Part shown: positions 53,642 to 63,200 of the stretch, piece after piece | How the letters are laid out: each line of letters begins with the position of its first letter | Position numbering within the stretch: the stretch's first letter is position 1 | NCBI RefSeq assembly: GCF_000159695.1 | Contig: NZ_CM000955.1 | Span: 1 to 64,000, forward strand | Direction: 5' to 3' | Origin: Finegoldia magna ATCC 53516 | GTDB taxonomy: Bacteria; Bacillota; Clostridia; Tissierellales; Peptoniphilaceae | Length of the DNA: 64,000 nt | Program-made: the position numbers and the translations under genes | Notes under the pieces: model-generated | The model's database searches: none | The model's input: only the letters and a program-made list of their open reading frames with translations | Told to the model about the DNA's origin: nothing

Positions 53642-54382
53642 CTAAATATTTAATGTTTCTAAGATTTCATTTCTGTAATCTGTGAACTCTTTGCTAGTTC
53701 TGTTTCTTGGATAATCCAAATTGATTTCCAATATTTTCTTTATTCTACCTGGTCTTGGTTCCATTATAACAACTTTGTTGGATAAGTAAATAGCTTCATC
53801 AACATCGTGTGTTACCATTATCATTATGTGTTTGTTTTCTTGCCACAATTTAATGAGTTCGTCTTGCATATTCATTCTAGTAAATGCGTCCAAAGCTCCC
53901 AATGGTTCGTCCAACAAAAACACGTTTGGTTTGTTAATCATTGTTCTGATAAGTGATACTCTTTGCGCCATACCACCTGATAATTGGTGAGGATATGAGT
54001 TCTTAAATTCCATTAGTCCAACTTTTTCAAGAAGTCTGTCAACTTCCTTTTCGTTGTTTTGTTTTTTCAAATTAGCTGAGAATCCTACATTTTCGCCAAC
54101 AGTTAGCCAAGGAAATAATGTCGGTTTTTGGAATACCATTCCTCTGTCGCTGTCGGTTCCTTCAACTTTTTTGCCACCTAAAGTAATGGAGCCTGTAGTT
54201 GGAACGATAAGTCCTGCAATTAATCTTAAAAGAGTGGATTTACCGCAGCCTGATGGTCCTACGATGCACACGAATTCTCCATCTTCGATTGTCATATTGA
54301 TATCAGTAAGGGCATGAGTTAATCCGTCTGAATCAGTTCTCAAAAAGCTTTTAGATACATTTTCAAAAATCAAATTATTCAT
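53642..54382 (-). CDS. ABC importer ATP-binding protein (SsuB/TauB/NrtD type)
   Basis: About 246 aa: Walker A GPSGCGKSTLL, Q-loop VFQKPTLFPW, signature QLSGGMAQRVSLIRT, Walker B VFLLDEPLGALD, H-loop VTHDVDEAIYLS. The LFPWLTV and DEPLGALD forms mark the NitT/TauT importer family. ATG 54382 overlaps the stop of the permease gene (TAATG), so an upstream in-frame start at 54403 is not needed. Confidence 0.92.
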   Translation of the reverse strand: MNNLIFENVSKSFLRTDSDGLTHALTDINMTIEDGEFVCIVGPSGCGKSTLLRLIAGLIVPTTGSITLGGKKVEGTDSDRGMVFQKPTLFPWLTVGENVGFSANLKKQNNEKEVDRLLEKVGLMEFKNSYPHQLSGGMAQRVSLIRTMINKPNVFLLDEPLGALDAFTRMNMQDELIKLWQENKHIMIMVTHDVDEAIYLSNKVVIMEPRPGRIKKILEINLDYPRNRTSKEFTDYRNEILETLNI

Positions 54383-55407
54383 TATTCCATCCCTTCTTGC
54401 CATTTAAGGACTCTCTTCTTAATTAACGATAAAACAAAATTAACTGCGATAAATGTAAGACATATTATGATAATTGCCCCATACATACTAGCGTATTCTG
54501 CCCATGATTTCTTCCATGTGATATACCAACCAAGTCCCGATTCCACGCCAAGCATTTCTGCTATTAAAAGAGCAGTACATGCAGAGCTCATTCCGATTGT
54601 AAGTCCGCCGAAAATATTTGGCATTGCAGATGGAATGGCGATTTTAGTAATCAATTGATTGCCAGTTGCTCCAAGTGTTTTTGCAGCTTCGTAGTTTGAT
54701 TTGTCTACGTTCAAAATTCCTGTAATTGTGGAGATTGTAACTGCATACCACACACCCAATGCGATGATGAATACTGATCCGTAGAACAAACTAGTAGCCA
54801 AAACCATAACCAATGGCAACCAAGTTGTTGTAGGAATTGGTCCTAAAAGTTTCATGAATGGAGATATCCAATAATTTACTTTCTTAGAATATCCGCACAA
54901 AATTCCTGTGATTAGCCCTAGTATTGCACCGATAAAATATCCTGAGAAAAGTAGTTTCAATGAACTTTTAACAGATTTTATAAGTAATGCCTTATCTGCA
55001 ATTATCGAATTCAAAATCTTATCTATCCAAGGAAAATATGGTAGTGTTAGTATTCCTGTTTTCAATGTCAAAAAATCATACAATGTCAACAAGAAGAATA
55101 CAAAAGCATAAAAAGGTGCTTTGTAGACTAATTTTGCTCTGATACTTTTTTTGAAAAATGATGCTATGAAAAATACTCCGTAAAGTGCAACCAATGCCCA
55201 GATAAACACTACATAAGTATTTGTTTGTGTTGCATCAGGCTTTAGGTTTGGATATAACACATATTCAAAAACACAAATAACTCCCATAATTATTGGGAGA
55301 ATCAATTTGACAACGTCTAATATTTTCTGAGCCTTTGTTTTAGGTCTGGATTCTAACTCAATAAGCCTCTCTCTAGTTAGCTCATCTAGCTTTTCGTTTT
55401 CCATCAT
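54382..55407 (-). CDS. ABC importer permease (SsuC/TauC type)
   Basis: 341 aa, longer than usual SsuC (about 260) because of an extra N-terminal part with about two to three helices (ILDVVKLILPIIMGVICVFEYV, YVVFIWALVALYGVFFIASFF). The BPD_transp_1 core includes the EAA loop: YEAAKTLGATGNQLITKIAIPSAMPNIFGG. Works with the ATPase downstream and the lipoprotein upstream. Confidence 0.9.
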   Translation of the reverse strand: MMENEKLDELTRERLIELESRPKTKAQKILDVVKLILPIIMGVICVFEYVLYPNLKPDATQTNTYVVFIWALVALYGVFFIASFFKKSIRAKLVYKAPFYAFVFFLLTLYDFLTLKTGILTLPYFPWIDKILNSIIADKALLIKSVKSSLKLLFSGYFIGAILGLITGILCGYSKKVNYWISPFMKLLGPIPTTTWLPLVMVLATSLFYGSVFIIALGVWYAVTISTITGILNVDKSNYEAAKTLGATGNQLITKIAIPSAMPNIFGGLTIGMSSACTALLIAEMLGVESGLGWYITWKKSWAEYASMYGAIIIICLTFIAVNFVLSLIKKRVLKWQEGME

Positions 55408-55432
55408 TACCCCTTTCTTTATTGAAGATAAA

Positions 55433-55462
55433 TTTTGCGGACTAATTTAATAATCCGCAAAA
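55433..55462 (-). other. intercistronic hairpin between binding-protein and permease genes
   Basis: TTTTGCGGA and TCCGCAAAA arms with an AT-rich loop lie in the 80-base gap after the binding-protein gene. There is no good T tract, so it more likely protects the binding-protein mRNA than ends it. Confidence 0.55.
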
Positions 55463-55487
55463 ACCTTAATCTATTTGTTCACTTCTA

Positions 55488-56552
55488 TTATTTGTTTACT
55501 ACTGATTCATCTACATCCATAGGATTCCAGAATTTCTTCATCAAATCGTCTGTTGATTTTTCGTTAGAAATAAGTCCAAACTTTTTGTAATCGTCAATTG
55601 TACTTCTGATAGCAGTTTCGGTATCTTTTTGGGAAATTTTGAAATCATAAGTATTCATCATTCTCAAAGCTTGATCGAAGTCTCCACTTGCCCAGTGATT
55701 GTCGAACAAAATTTTTGTTGCTTCTTCTTTGTTGTCTTCAACCCAATGTTTAGTTCTCATAATTGCTGTAACAACTTTTTTTGCTGTTTGTGGGTTATCT
55801 CTGATGAAGTCAGCGTTAAGAACGTGTACGCAGCATGGTTCTTTTTGGAAATCTGGGTCAGTTGTAAGTGATCTTATTGATTTGATTTTGCCTTCGTTGA
55901 CAAATTTTTCTGCGAATTGATCACTTAGAAGTGTTGCTTGGATTTCTCCTTTTTCTAATGCTTGGATAACTGCAGATGTTTCAACTGGTTTGAATTTGAT
56001 TTGTTTTGCATCTACTTTGTCGTGTTCCAAAAATCTTAGAGCTATGTTGTGGTCAGAGTTACCAATTCCATCTGGAACTGCAATAGTCTTTCCTAACAAA
56101 TCACTAGTTTTGTTGATTTTGTTGTCGTTAAGTACATATAATGATTTACATCCTGTTTGTGCACCAGCTACTAATTGAACATTAATTCCGTTAATTGATG
56201 GAACTAAAATTGTTGCCAAGTGGTCAGAGAAAACTTGAACTTTGTTAGTTCCAACTGCATCAAGTCCTGATTGAACGTTGATAACTTTAACTTTCAAACC
56301 TTCTTTTTCAAATTCTTTGTTCACAGCAGCGATACCAGGTGTTCCTGTACATAAACCACCGTTGTAACCAATTAAAATTTCCTTACCATACATTGGTTCA
56401 TCTTCAATCTTGCCAGTTGTTTTTGGTTGTTCAGTGCTGGCTTTTTCTTCTGTTTTCTTGTTTTCTGTTTTATTTTCACCGTTTTTTACACATCCTGTGA
56501 ATAATGCTGTTAAACAAATAGCTAACAAGAATATTTTAAATCCTTTTTTCAT
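55488..56552 (-). CDS. ABC substrate-binding lipoprotein (NMT1/SsuA-like)
   Basis: 354 aa. Lipoprotein signal MKKGFKIFLLAICLTALFTGC (lipobox FTGC, Cys 21), a Lys/Glu-rich linker, then an NMT1/THI5-like periplasmic-binding fold: EILIGYNGGLCTGTPGIAAVNKEFE, GKTIAVPDGIGNSDHNIALRFL and ALEKGEIQATLLSDQFAEKF. The line PDFQKEPCCVHVLNADFI contains a CC pair that I do not expect in SsuA or TauA. Start ATG follows AGGAGGATT. The ligand is unknown. Confidence 0.9.
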   Translation of the reverse strand: MKKGFKIFLLAICLTALFTGCVKNGENKTENKKTEEKASTEQPKTTGKIEDEPMYGKEILIGYNGGLCTGTPGIAAVNKEFEKEGLKVKVINVQSGLDAVGTNKVQVFSDHLATILVPSINGINVQLVAGAQTGCKSLYVLNDNKINKTSDLLGKTIAVPDGIGNSDHNIALRFLEHDKVDAKQIKFKPVETSAVIQALEKGEIQATLLSDQFAEKFVNEGKIKSIRSLTTDPDFQKEPCCVHVLNADFIRDNPQTAKKVVTAIMRTKHWVEDNKEEATKILFDNHWASGDFDQALRMMNTYDFKISQKDTETAIRSTIDDYKKFGLISNEKSTDDLMKKFWNPMDVDESVVNK

Positions 56553-56899
56553 GTAATCCTCCTACATTTTAATTTTTCATAAATTATATATGATTTATCA
56601 TACCTAAATAATTTTATCATAGAATAAGTATTTAGATTAATTGAAATTTTCTATAAATAACGTGGTTTTTACGTGTTTTTGCAAATTTTTATCATTTATA
56701 ATTTAAATCAAAGCATTTAAAAGTTGATTTATTAACATTTAGTAGTTTTATTTCATTTATAGGATTTTTCTATAAATAAATCCTCAATTGTTAAATTTAT
56801 TTACAATTGGGTATATTACTATAAAGTATTTGCGTATTTTGTAAAATAAAAGGTATATGATAAAATATATATATTAAATACCACGAAGAGAGAGATATT
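56553..56899. promoter_or_regulatory. divergent control region of the transport cluster and LysR gene
   Basis: Two direct copies of TTTTCTATAAATAA (56647-56660 and 56766-56779) occur; the second lies in AGGATTT..AAATCCT (56761-56783). TATGATTTATCATA, a palindrome, lies at 56589-56602 near the start of the cluster. These are candidate LysR-binding sites (inference). Confidence 0.45.
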
Positions 56900-57799
56900 A
56901 TGGATTTAAAACAATTAGAAACGTTCATAACAGTTGTGGAATGGGATAGTTTTTCTGAAGCTGCTAAAAGACTTTATCTGACACAGCCCACGATAAGCAC
57001 TCATATCAAACAAATTGAAAATGAACTTAATGCAGAATTATTAAAAAGAACAACTAAAAAGTTAGAGCTTACTCCTGAAGGAAGAGAATTCTACAACTAC
57101 GCTAAGGCTATTTCAAGGATTATGGAAAGCATGCAGGATTCTTTTTCAAAAAAAAGTCTAACTACTTTTAACATCGGTGCAAGTTCTGTTCCTGCAACTT
57201 ATATTCTGCCTTCTCTTTTAACAAAATATCACAAATCTCACATCAAAACTTTGGTGAATATAATTCAATCAGATAGTTTAACTACGATTGACGGAGTTAT
57301 AAATGGTTCAATCAATATTGGAATTGTAGGCATGACTACAATGGATAAAGAACTTACCTTTGAAAAAGTTCTAAGCGATAAGCTAGTAGTAGTCACACCA
57401 TATAACGATTATTATAATGCATTGAAGAAAAACAATGTCAAGATAAGTTCTATTTTAAAGGAACCAATAATTTTTCGTGAACAAGGTTCTGGAACATTAA
57501 AAGAATCTATGAAAATGATAGACGCTTTAGGAATCAGCAAGAATTCACTGAATTTGATTGGAACAGCAAATAGCACTGAAACGTTAAAGCAATGCATCAG
57601 AAATGGTATGGGAATATCGATTATGAGCAAACTTTCAGTAGAAGAAGAAGTTGCAAATAATCAATTGATTTCTTTCAAAATCGATGATTTCGAATCGGTA
57701 CGTCACTTCTATCTGGTATATCGTTCCAACTCTTTACTCTCAGAGCCAGTTATAGATTTCGTAAAATTCACAAAAAAATACTTAGAAGAGAATTTTTAA
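56900..57799 (+). CDS. LysR-family transcriptional regulator
   Basis: 299 aa. N-terminal winged helix (MDLKQLETFITVVEWDSFSEAAKRLYLTQPTISTHIKQIENEL) and a C-terminal periplasmic-binding-like effector domain. The fold of the latter (SGTLKESMKM, NSTETLKQCIRNGMGISIMS) is close to CysB/CysL-like regulators of sulfur and selenium metabolism. It is divergent from the binding-protein gene and probably controls the cluster. Confidence 0.9.
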   Translation: MDLKQLETFITVVEWDSFSEAAKRLYLTQPTISTHIKQIENELNAELLKRTTKKLELTPEGREFYNYAKAISRIMESMQDSFSKKSLTTFNIGASSVPATYILPSLLTKYHKSHIKTLVNIIQSDSLTTIDGVINGSINIGIVGMTTMDKELTFEKVLSDKLVVVTPYNDYYNALKKNNVKISSILKEPIIFREQGSGTLKESMKMIDALGISKNSLNLIGTANSTETLKQCIRNGMGISIMSKLSVEEEVANNQLISFKIDDFESVRHFYLVYRSNSLLSEPVIDFVKFTKKYLEENF

Positions 57800-57805
57800 T
57801 TCATA

Positions 57806-57848
57806 AAAATAACCGCAATAGCTCATACTGTAAGCATTGCGGTTTTTT
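57806..57848 (+). terminator. terminator after the LysR gene
   Basis: AACCGCAAT and ATTGCGGTT arms followed by TTTTTTG. Confidence 0.9.
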
Positions 57849-57865
57849 GTGTATGTTTTTATTAA

Positions 57866-58026
57866 GTGAGATGAAGTAAGTCATATAAATAATAATGAAT
57901 GATATCAAAGTATAATGAACGAGTCCTCTGAAAAAAATTTTATAAAATTCAATCGAGAAATTCGTAAAAATTCAACTGTTTGAGCGTAAGCGAGTTATAC
58001 TTTGATATATTTTAGGACTTACTCAC
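57866..58026. repeat. palindromic intergenic element, distant copy
   Basis: Imperfect hairpin of about 160 bases: GTGAGATGAAGTAAGTC..TATCAAAGTATAA on the left against TTATACTTTGATATA..GGACTTACTCAC on the right. The GAGCGTAAGCGAG tip motif is shared with the cluster at 33.4-34.1 kb; the arms are different in sequence. Confidence 0.7.
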
Positions 58027-58070
58027 TTTACTTTTTTAGGAGATTTAGCTACTACTCCATCATCATAAAA

Positions 58071-58733
58071 TTACTTCAAATTTTTTTGCTTTTCCTTGTC
58101 TTTTTTGTCGATTATTTTCGCAAATATTAGGCTCACGACAGTAAGTCCTACTACCAAAATAATTGCTTGGTAGAATTCCTTGGAGCCAACATTCAACACT
58201 TTATCTCCCAAATTCAAATACACAAGTGTTCCAGGAATTATTCCAAGGACTGATGCGAACATGTATTTGGACAGGCTTATGTTCGTCAAACCGAATCCGT
58301 AATTGATAAGATTGTATGGAATAAGTGGAATCAATCTGCAAATGAACAAAAGAGTGAACAGTTTTGAATCTGGTGCATTTAGTATTCTATCTCTGTTTTT
58401 TTCGGAGAATTTTTCATTAATCATCTTAACAACATAATCGTGTCCAATTTTTCTAGAAAGTTCAAACATAAGCAAGCAGTTCATCGATGCTCCTATAACT
58501 GTGTAAATACTTCCTTTCACAAGCCCGAAGCTTACTCCGCCGATTAACGCCAACGCTGGAACTGGGAAGAATCCTATCGGAAGTATCGTGAACAATAAAA
58601 TATAAACAACTGCTCCCCATGGACCAGATTTTTGTACCAAATCTCTGATTGAATCGTATGGAACGAATACCATCAGTCCCACAGTTAACGCAACTAAAAG
58701 AACTATCAAAAATATTTTCTTGAATTTTTCCAT
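58071..58733 (-). CDS. TVP38/TMEM64-family (VTT domain) membrane protein
   Basis: 220 aa with about five or six helices. The VTT/SNARE-associated domain is visible: LPIGFFPVPALALIGGVSFGLVKGSIYTVIGA and FICRLIPLIPYNLINYGFGLTNISLSKYMFAS. DedA/VTT proteins are linked to lipid scrambling and membrane potential. It stands alone between the palindromic element and the purine genes. Confidence 0.9.
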   Translation of the reverse strand: MEKFKKIFLIVLLVALTVGLMVFVPYDSIRDLVQKSGPWGAVVYILLFTILPIGFFPVPALALIGGVSFGLVKGSIYTVIGASMNCLLMFELSRKIGHDYVVKMINEKFSEKNRDRILNAPDSKLFTLLFICRLIPLIPYNLINYGFGLTNISLSKYMFASVLGIIPGTLVYLNLGDKVLNVGSKEFYQAIILVVGLTVVSLIFAKIIDKKDKEKQKNLK

Positions 58734-58794
58734 ATTTCACCTACTAATTATATTTGAATTCATTGTATCGTATAAATTTAATATTATCAACTAA

Positions 58795-58826
58795 AAAATG
58801 CACACAGCTTTGCCATGTGCATTTCA
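58795..58826 (-). terminator. terminator after purB
   Basis: AAATGCACA and TGTGCATTT arms with TTTTAG downstream on the minus strand. Confidence 0.88.
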
Positions 58827-58833
58827 ATTAATA

Positions 58834-60261
58834 TTAAACTTTTAAATCAACAGAGTATTCTGTGTCGTATTTTGAAATAACTGGTTTGACGTCTTCTTCG
58901 ATGAATTCAACCACTTGTTCTGGGCATCTTCCAATGTAAAGCTTGCCGTCTAAAAGTGAATTCAAATCGTCTTTGTTTAAGTTAAACGCTTCGTCTTTTT
59001 CCAATAATTCTAATAAATTGTTGTCCAGTCCTTCTTCTTTTACTCTTCTGCCTGCAACCATAGAATATTCTCTGATTTTTTCGTGAAGTTCTTGTCTGTC
59101 GCCGCCACGTTTTACAGCTTCCATCAATATGTTTTCAGTCGCCATAAATGGTAATTCTTCATTGACGTGAGCTTTGATTTGGTTTTCGTAAACAACAAGT
59201 CCATCTGTTACGTTGATTGCAATTTCCAAAATACTATCCACAGCCATGAAACTTTCTGGAACGCTCATTCTCTTATTTGCAGAGTCGTCCAATGTTCTTT
59301 CAAGCCATTGAGTACTAGCCACAAATTGTGGGTTTTGAACCAAACTCATCACGTATTTTGAAAGTGATGAAATTCTTTCACATCTCATTGGATTTCTCTT
59401 GTAAGCCATTGCTGATGAACCTATTTGTGTTTTTTCAAATGGTTCTTCCAATTCTTTTCTGTTTTGCAAAAGTCTGATGTCATTTGTCATTTTGTGAGCT
59501 GATTGTGCAATTGAAGATAGAACTTGAAGAACGTGATAGTCGATTTTTCTAGTGTATGTTTGTCCACTCACGCTAACCGCGCTGTCAAATCCCATTTCTT
59601 TTACGATTTTCTTTTCCAATTCTTTGACTTTGTCGTGATCATTGTCGAAAAGTTTCAAAAATGATGCTTGAGTTCCTGTAGTTCCCTTTACTCCTCTCAA
59701 TTTCAAGTTTTCTTTTCTGTAAATGACTTCTTCCAAATCCATAAGAAAATCTTGAATCCACAACGTTGCACGTTTTCCAACAGTCACTAATTGTGCTGGT
59801 TGGTAGTGTGTATATCCAAGTGTTGGCAAATCTTTGTATTTAATCGCAAAATCAGACAAGTGTTTAATCAAAATCGCTAACTTTTTCTCTACGATTTCAA
59901 GCGCGTTTCTCATCACGATAATGTCAGTGTTGTCAGTTACATAACAGCTTGTCGCTCCCAAATGGATAATTCCAGCTGCGTTTGGACACACTTCTCCGTA
60001 TGTTTTAACGTGAGCCATTACATCGTGGCGAAGAACTTTTTCGTATTCAGCAGCCTTGTCGAAGTCAATGTCTGAAATGTGTGATTGCAATTCTTCTATT
60101 TGTTCGTCTGTAATATTAAGTCCCAATTCTTTTTCGGATTTCGCCAATGCCAACCACAATCTTCTGAAAGTTTCAAACTTAACTTGTGAACTGAAATTGT
60201 GGCTCATTTCGTGACTTGCGTATCTCGTGTTTAATGGACTTTGGTAAATATCGTTGTTCAT
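58834..60261 (-). CDS. purB: Adenylosuccinate lyase
   Basis: 475 aa fumarase/aspartase-superfamily enzyme acting in the cytosol on SAICAR and adenylosuccinate (two steps of purine synthesis). Key regions: HDVMAHVKTY (about 84-93), LGATSCYVTDNTD, TLGYTHYQPAQLVTVGKR (catalytic His region) and the signature SSAMAYKRNPMRCERI (catalytic Ser loop). Start ATG 60261 after AAGGAGAAATA; it overlaps the purL stop by one base (TAATG). Confidence 0.96.
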   Translation of the reverse strand: MNNDIYQSPLNTRYASHEMSHNFSSQVKFETFRRLWLALAKSEKELGLNITDEQIEELQSHISDIDFDKAAEYEKVLRHDVMAHVKTYGEVCPNAAGIIHLGATSCYVTDNTDIIVMRNALEIVEKKLAILIKHLSDFAIKYKDLPTLGYTHYQPAQLVTVGKRATLWIQDFLMDLEEVIYRKENLKLRGVKGTTGTQASFLKLFDNDHDKVKELEKKIVKEMGFDSAVSVSGQTYTRKIDYHVLQVLSSIAQSAHKMTNDIRLLQNRKELEEPFEKTQIGSSAMAYKRNPMRCERISSLSKYVMSLVQNPQFVASTQWLERTLDDSANKRMSVPESFMAVDSILEIAINVTDGLVVYENQIKAHVNEELPFMATENILMEAVKRGGDRQELHEKIREYSMVAGRRVKEEGLDNNLLELLEKDEAFNLNKDDLNSLLDGKLYIGRCPEQVVEFIEEDVKPVISKYDTEYSVDLKV

Positions 60262-63200
60262 TATTTCTCCTTGAAGTATTCTACTGCATTTCTAAAAATA
60301 TTTTGCTTGTCGATGTCGTAAATATTTTTGTACAAATCGTCTGCTATTCTTTCAGTGTGACACATTCTTCCCAAAATCTTACCATCTCTGGATAAAATTC
60401 CTTCGATATTGTAGTCCGATCCGTTTGGAGAAATTTTGTAAGCTGAGAAAACTTGTTCATTATCCAAAAGCTCTTGGAGTTTGTCTTCTTTGATTACAAA
60501 TCTTCCTTCTCCGTGTGAAATCGGCATTCTGTATGTCTTGTTCAAGTCGATTCCATTTGTCCAAGGACTGTTATTAGTCAAGCACAATGTGTCTACAAAT
60601 GTCGCAATGTGTCTTCTGTTTGTGTTGAATGTCAAGTTTGGATCGTCTTCTTGTGGTGATGTAACTTTTCCATAAGGAAGAAGTCCAGTCTTCACCAATG
60701 CTTGGAATCCGTTACAAATTCCAATTACCAATCCGTCGTTTTCGTTCAACAAATAATCTATCGCACTACTTATTTTCTCATTTCTTAGGATATTTGCCAA
60801 GAACTTAGCTGAGCCGTCTGGTTCATCTCCTAGTGAAAATCCTCCAGGAATGGCAAATATTTGCGCTTTTCTGATTTTTTCTGCCAAAACATCGATCGAA
60901 TTTAATATATCTTCTTGGTTTCTGTTTTTGAATAGAACAATTTCTCCATCCGCTCCATTTTCTTTGAATGCGTTCAATGTATCCCATTCACAGTTTGTTC
61001 CAGGAGCTGCCAAGATTACAACGTGAGGTGTGTCAGTTAGTTTCTTGGATTTCATTCTACGTTGTTCGATTTTTTTGTTTTCAATTGGTTTGTATTCGAT
61101 TTTTTCTTTTGGTGTGAATACTTTATTTAAAACTGTAGTGTAGCCTTCTAATAATTTTTCTGGGTCTAATTTAACATCGTTTACGATAATTTCATCTGCA
61201 AAATCACCGATGTGTTCGATTTTTTCGTCGTCATCAATGTATTCAACCACGAAACTTCCATACATTGGATTGTACAAATTATCAAATTTGATATTAAATC
61301 CAGTGTTTCCTACAGATTGTTCGAAAATATTTGATAACAAGCCTTTTTTGTCCAAGGCAATCGCAGAAATAATATTTCTGTTTCTGATTTGTTCTGTGAT
61401 GAAATCGAAATTTTCTTCCAATTTTTCAAGGTTCAATGTTCCGTCTTCTTCGTATGGAGTTCTCACAAGACCGATTTTGCCCTTGCCTTTCAAATCATTT
61501 GTAATGATGTTATCCACATCTTCGTGTGTCACTGCAAATGAAATCATAGTTGGTGGAACCTTGATGTCTTCGAAGTTTCCACTCATACTGTCTTTTCCAC
61601 CGATTGGCATCGCTTTGAAGTGTTTTGAAACAGTGAATGCACCAAGTAATGCTTTCAATGGTTTGGACCAAATCTTTTTGTCTAACATTTTTTCGTAGTA
61701 TTCTTGGAATGTCAATCTGATTAAATCCTTGTCAGATCCAAGAGCGATTAATTTACTGATTGATTCTACAACTGCGTAGTATCCTCCCAAATATTGAGAT
61801 TGTACGGACAAATCAGCGTCAAATCCGTAACTCATCATAGATACAGTTTTCATAACTCCATCCATTGTTGGAATCTTTGCAACCATGGCTTGAGAAGGAT
61901 TCAATTGCAATTTACCACCCATTGGATTGATAACAGTGTTTCGTCCTATTGTGGAGTCAAACATTTCTATCAAATCTCTCTTGGATGTTATGTTAAGCAT
62001 TTTAACTTTGTCGTAGAATTTGTTCGCATCAGAACATTTTTCAGTCAAAATTTCTGGAACATCTTCTGATACAACTTCAACTTCAGCGTTTCTGTCTGAA
62101 CCATTTGTGTTTATGAAATCGTAGCTGATGTCTGCAATCAAATCTTCATCGTAGAACATTCTCATTCTATTAGTGTCAGTAATATCTGCAACAACAGTCG
62201 TTTCGATATTTTCTGCATCTGCGTATTTTACAAATTCTTCCAAATCTTTCTTAGCTATTACACATGCCATTCTTTCTTGTGATTCACTGATTGCAATTTC
62301 AAATGGTTTGAGGCCTTTGTATTTCAATGGAACTCTGTCCAAATAAATATCCACTCCGTCGTGAAGCTCCCCAATCGCAACGCTCACTCCACCTGCTCCA
62401 AAGTCGTTACATTTTTTGATCAAACTTGCAAGTTCAGGAATTCTGAAAAGTCTTTGGATTTTTCTTTCTTCAGGTGCGTTACCTTTTTGAACTTGTGCAG
62501 ATTCTGTTTTAATACTTGTAACTTTGTGGCTTTTTGATGAGCCTGTCGCTCCACCAATTCCGTCACGTCCAGTTCTTCCGCCAAGTAAGATTACGATGTC
62601 TCCTTTTTCAGGTTCAATTCTTTTGACATTTTCAATTGGCGCTGCAGCCATAACAGCTCCGCATTCCAATCTCTTAGCAACGTATCCGTCGTGATAAATT
62701 TCATCTACAAATCCAGTTGCCAAACCAATTTGGTTTCCGTAAGAAGAATATCCCTTCGCAGCTTCTTGTGTGATTTTGATTTGTGGAAGCTTTCCATCCA
62801 TCGTATCTTCCAATGAAGTAAGAGGATTACCTGCTCCTGTAATTCTCATAGCTTGGTAAACAAATGCTCTACCGCTTAGTGGGTCTCTGATTGCTCCACC
62901 CAAGCATGTACTTGCACCACCAAATGGTTCGATTTCTGTAGGGTGATTGTGTGTTTCGTTTTTGAACATCAACAAGTAATCTCTTGTTTCGTCAACACCA
63001 TTTACTTCCACGCGAACTTTGATTTTAACAGAACAAGCGTTGATTTCAGATGAAATTTCCAAATCGTCAAACTCATTTTTGCTTCTCATGTATTTGGACA
63101 AAATCGTTCCGAAACTCATAAGATTGATTGGTTTTTCTATGTTTAATTCTTCTCTAACTTTCAAATATTCTTCAAAACTGTTGTGAATTGCTTCGTCTAA

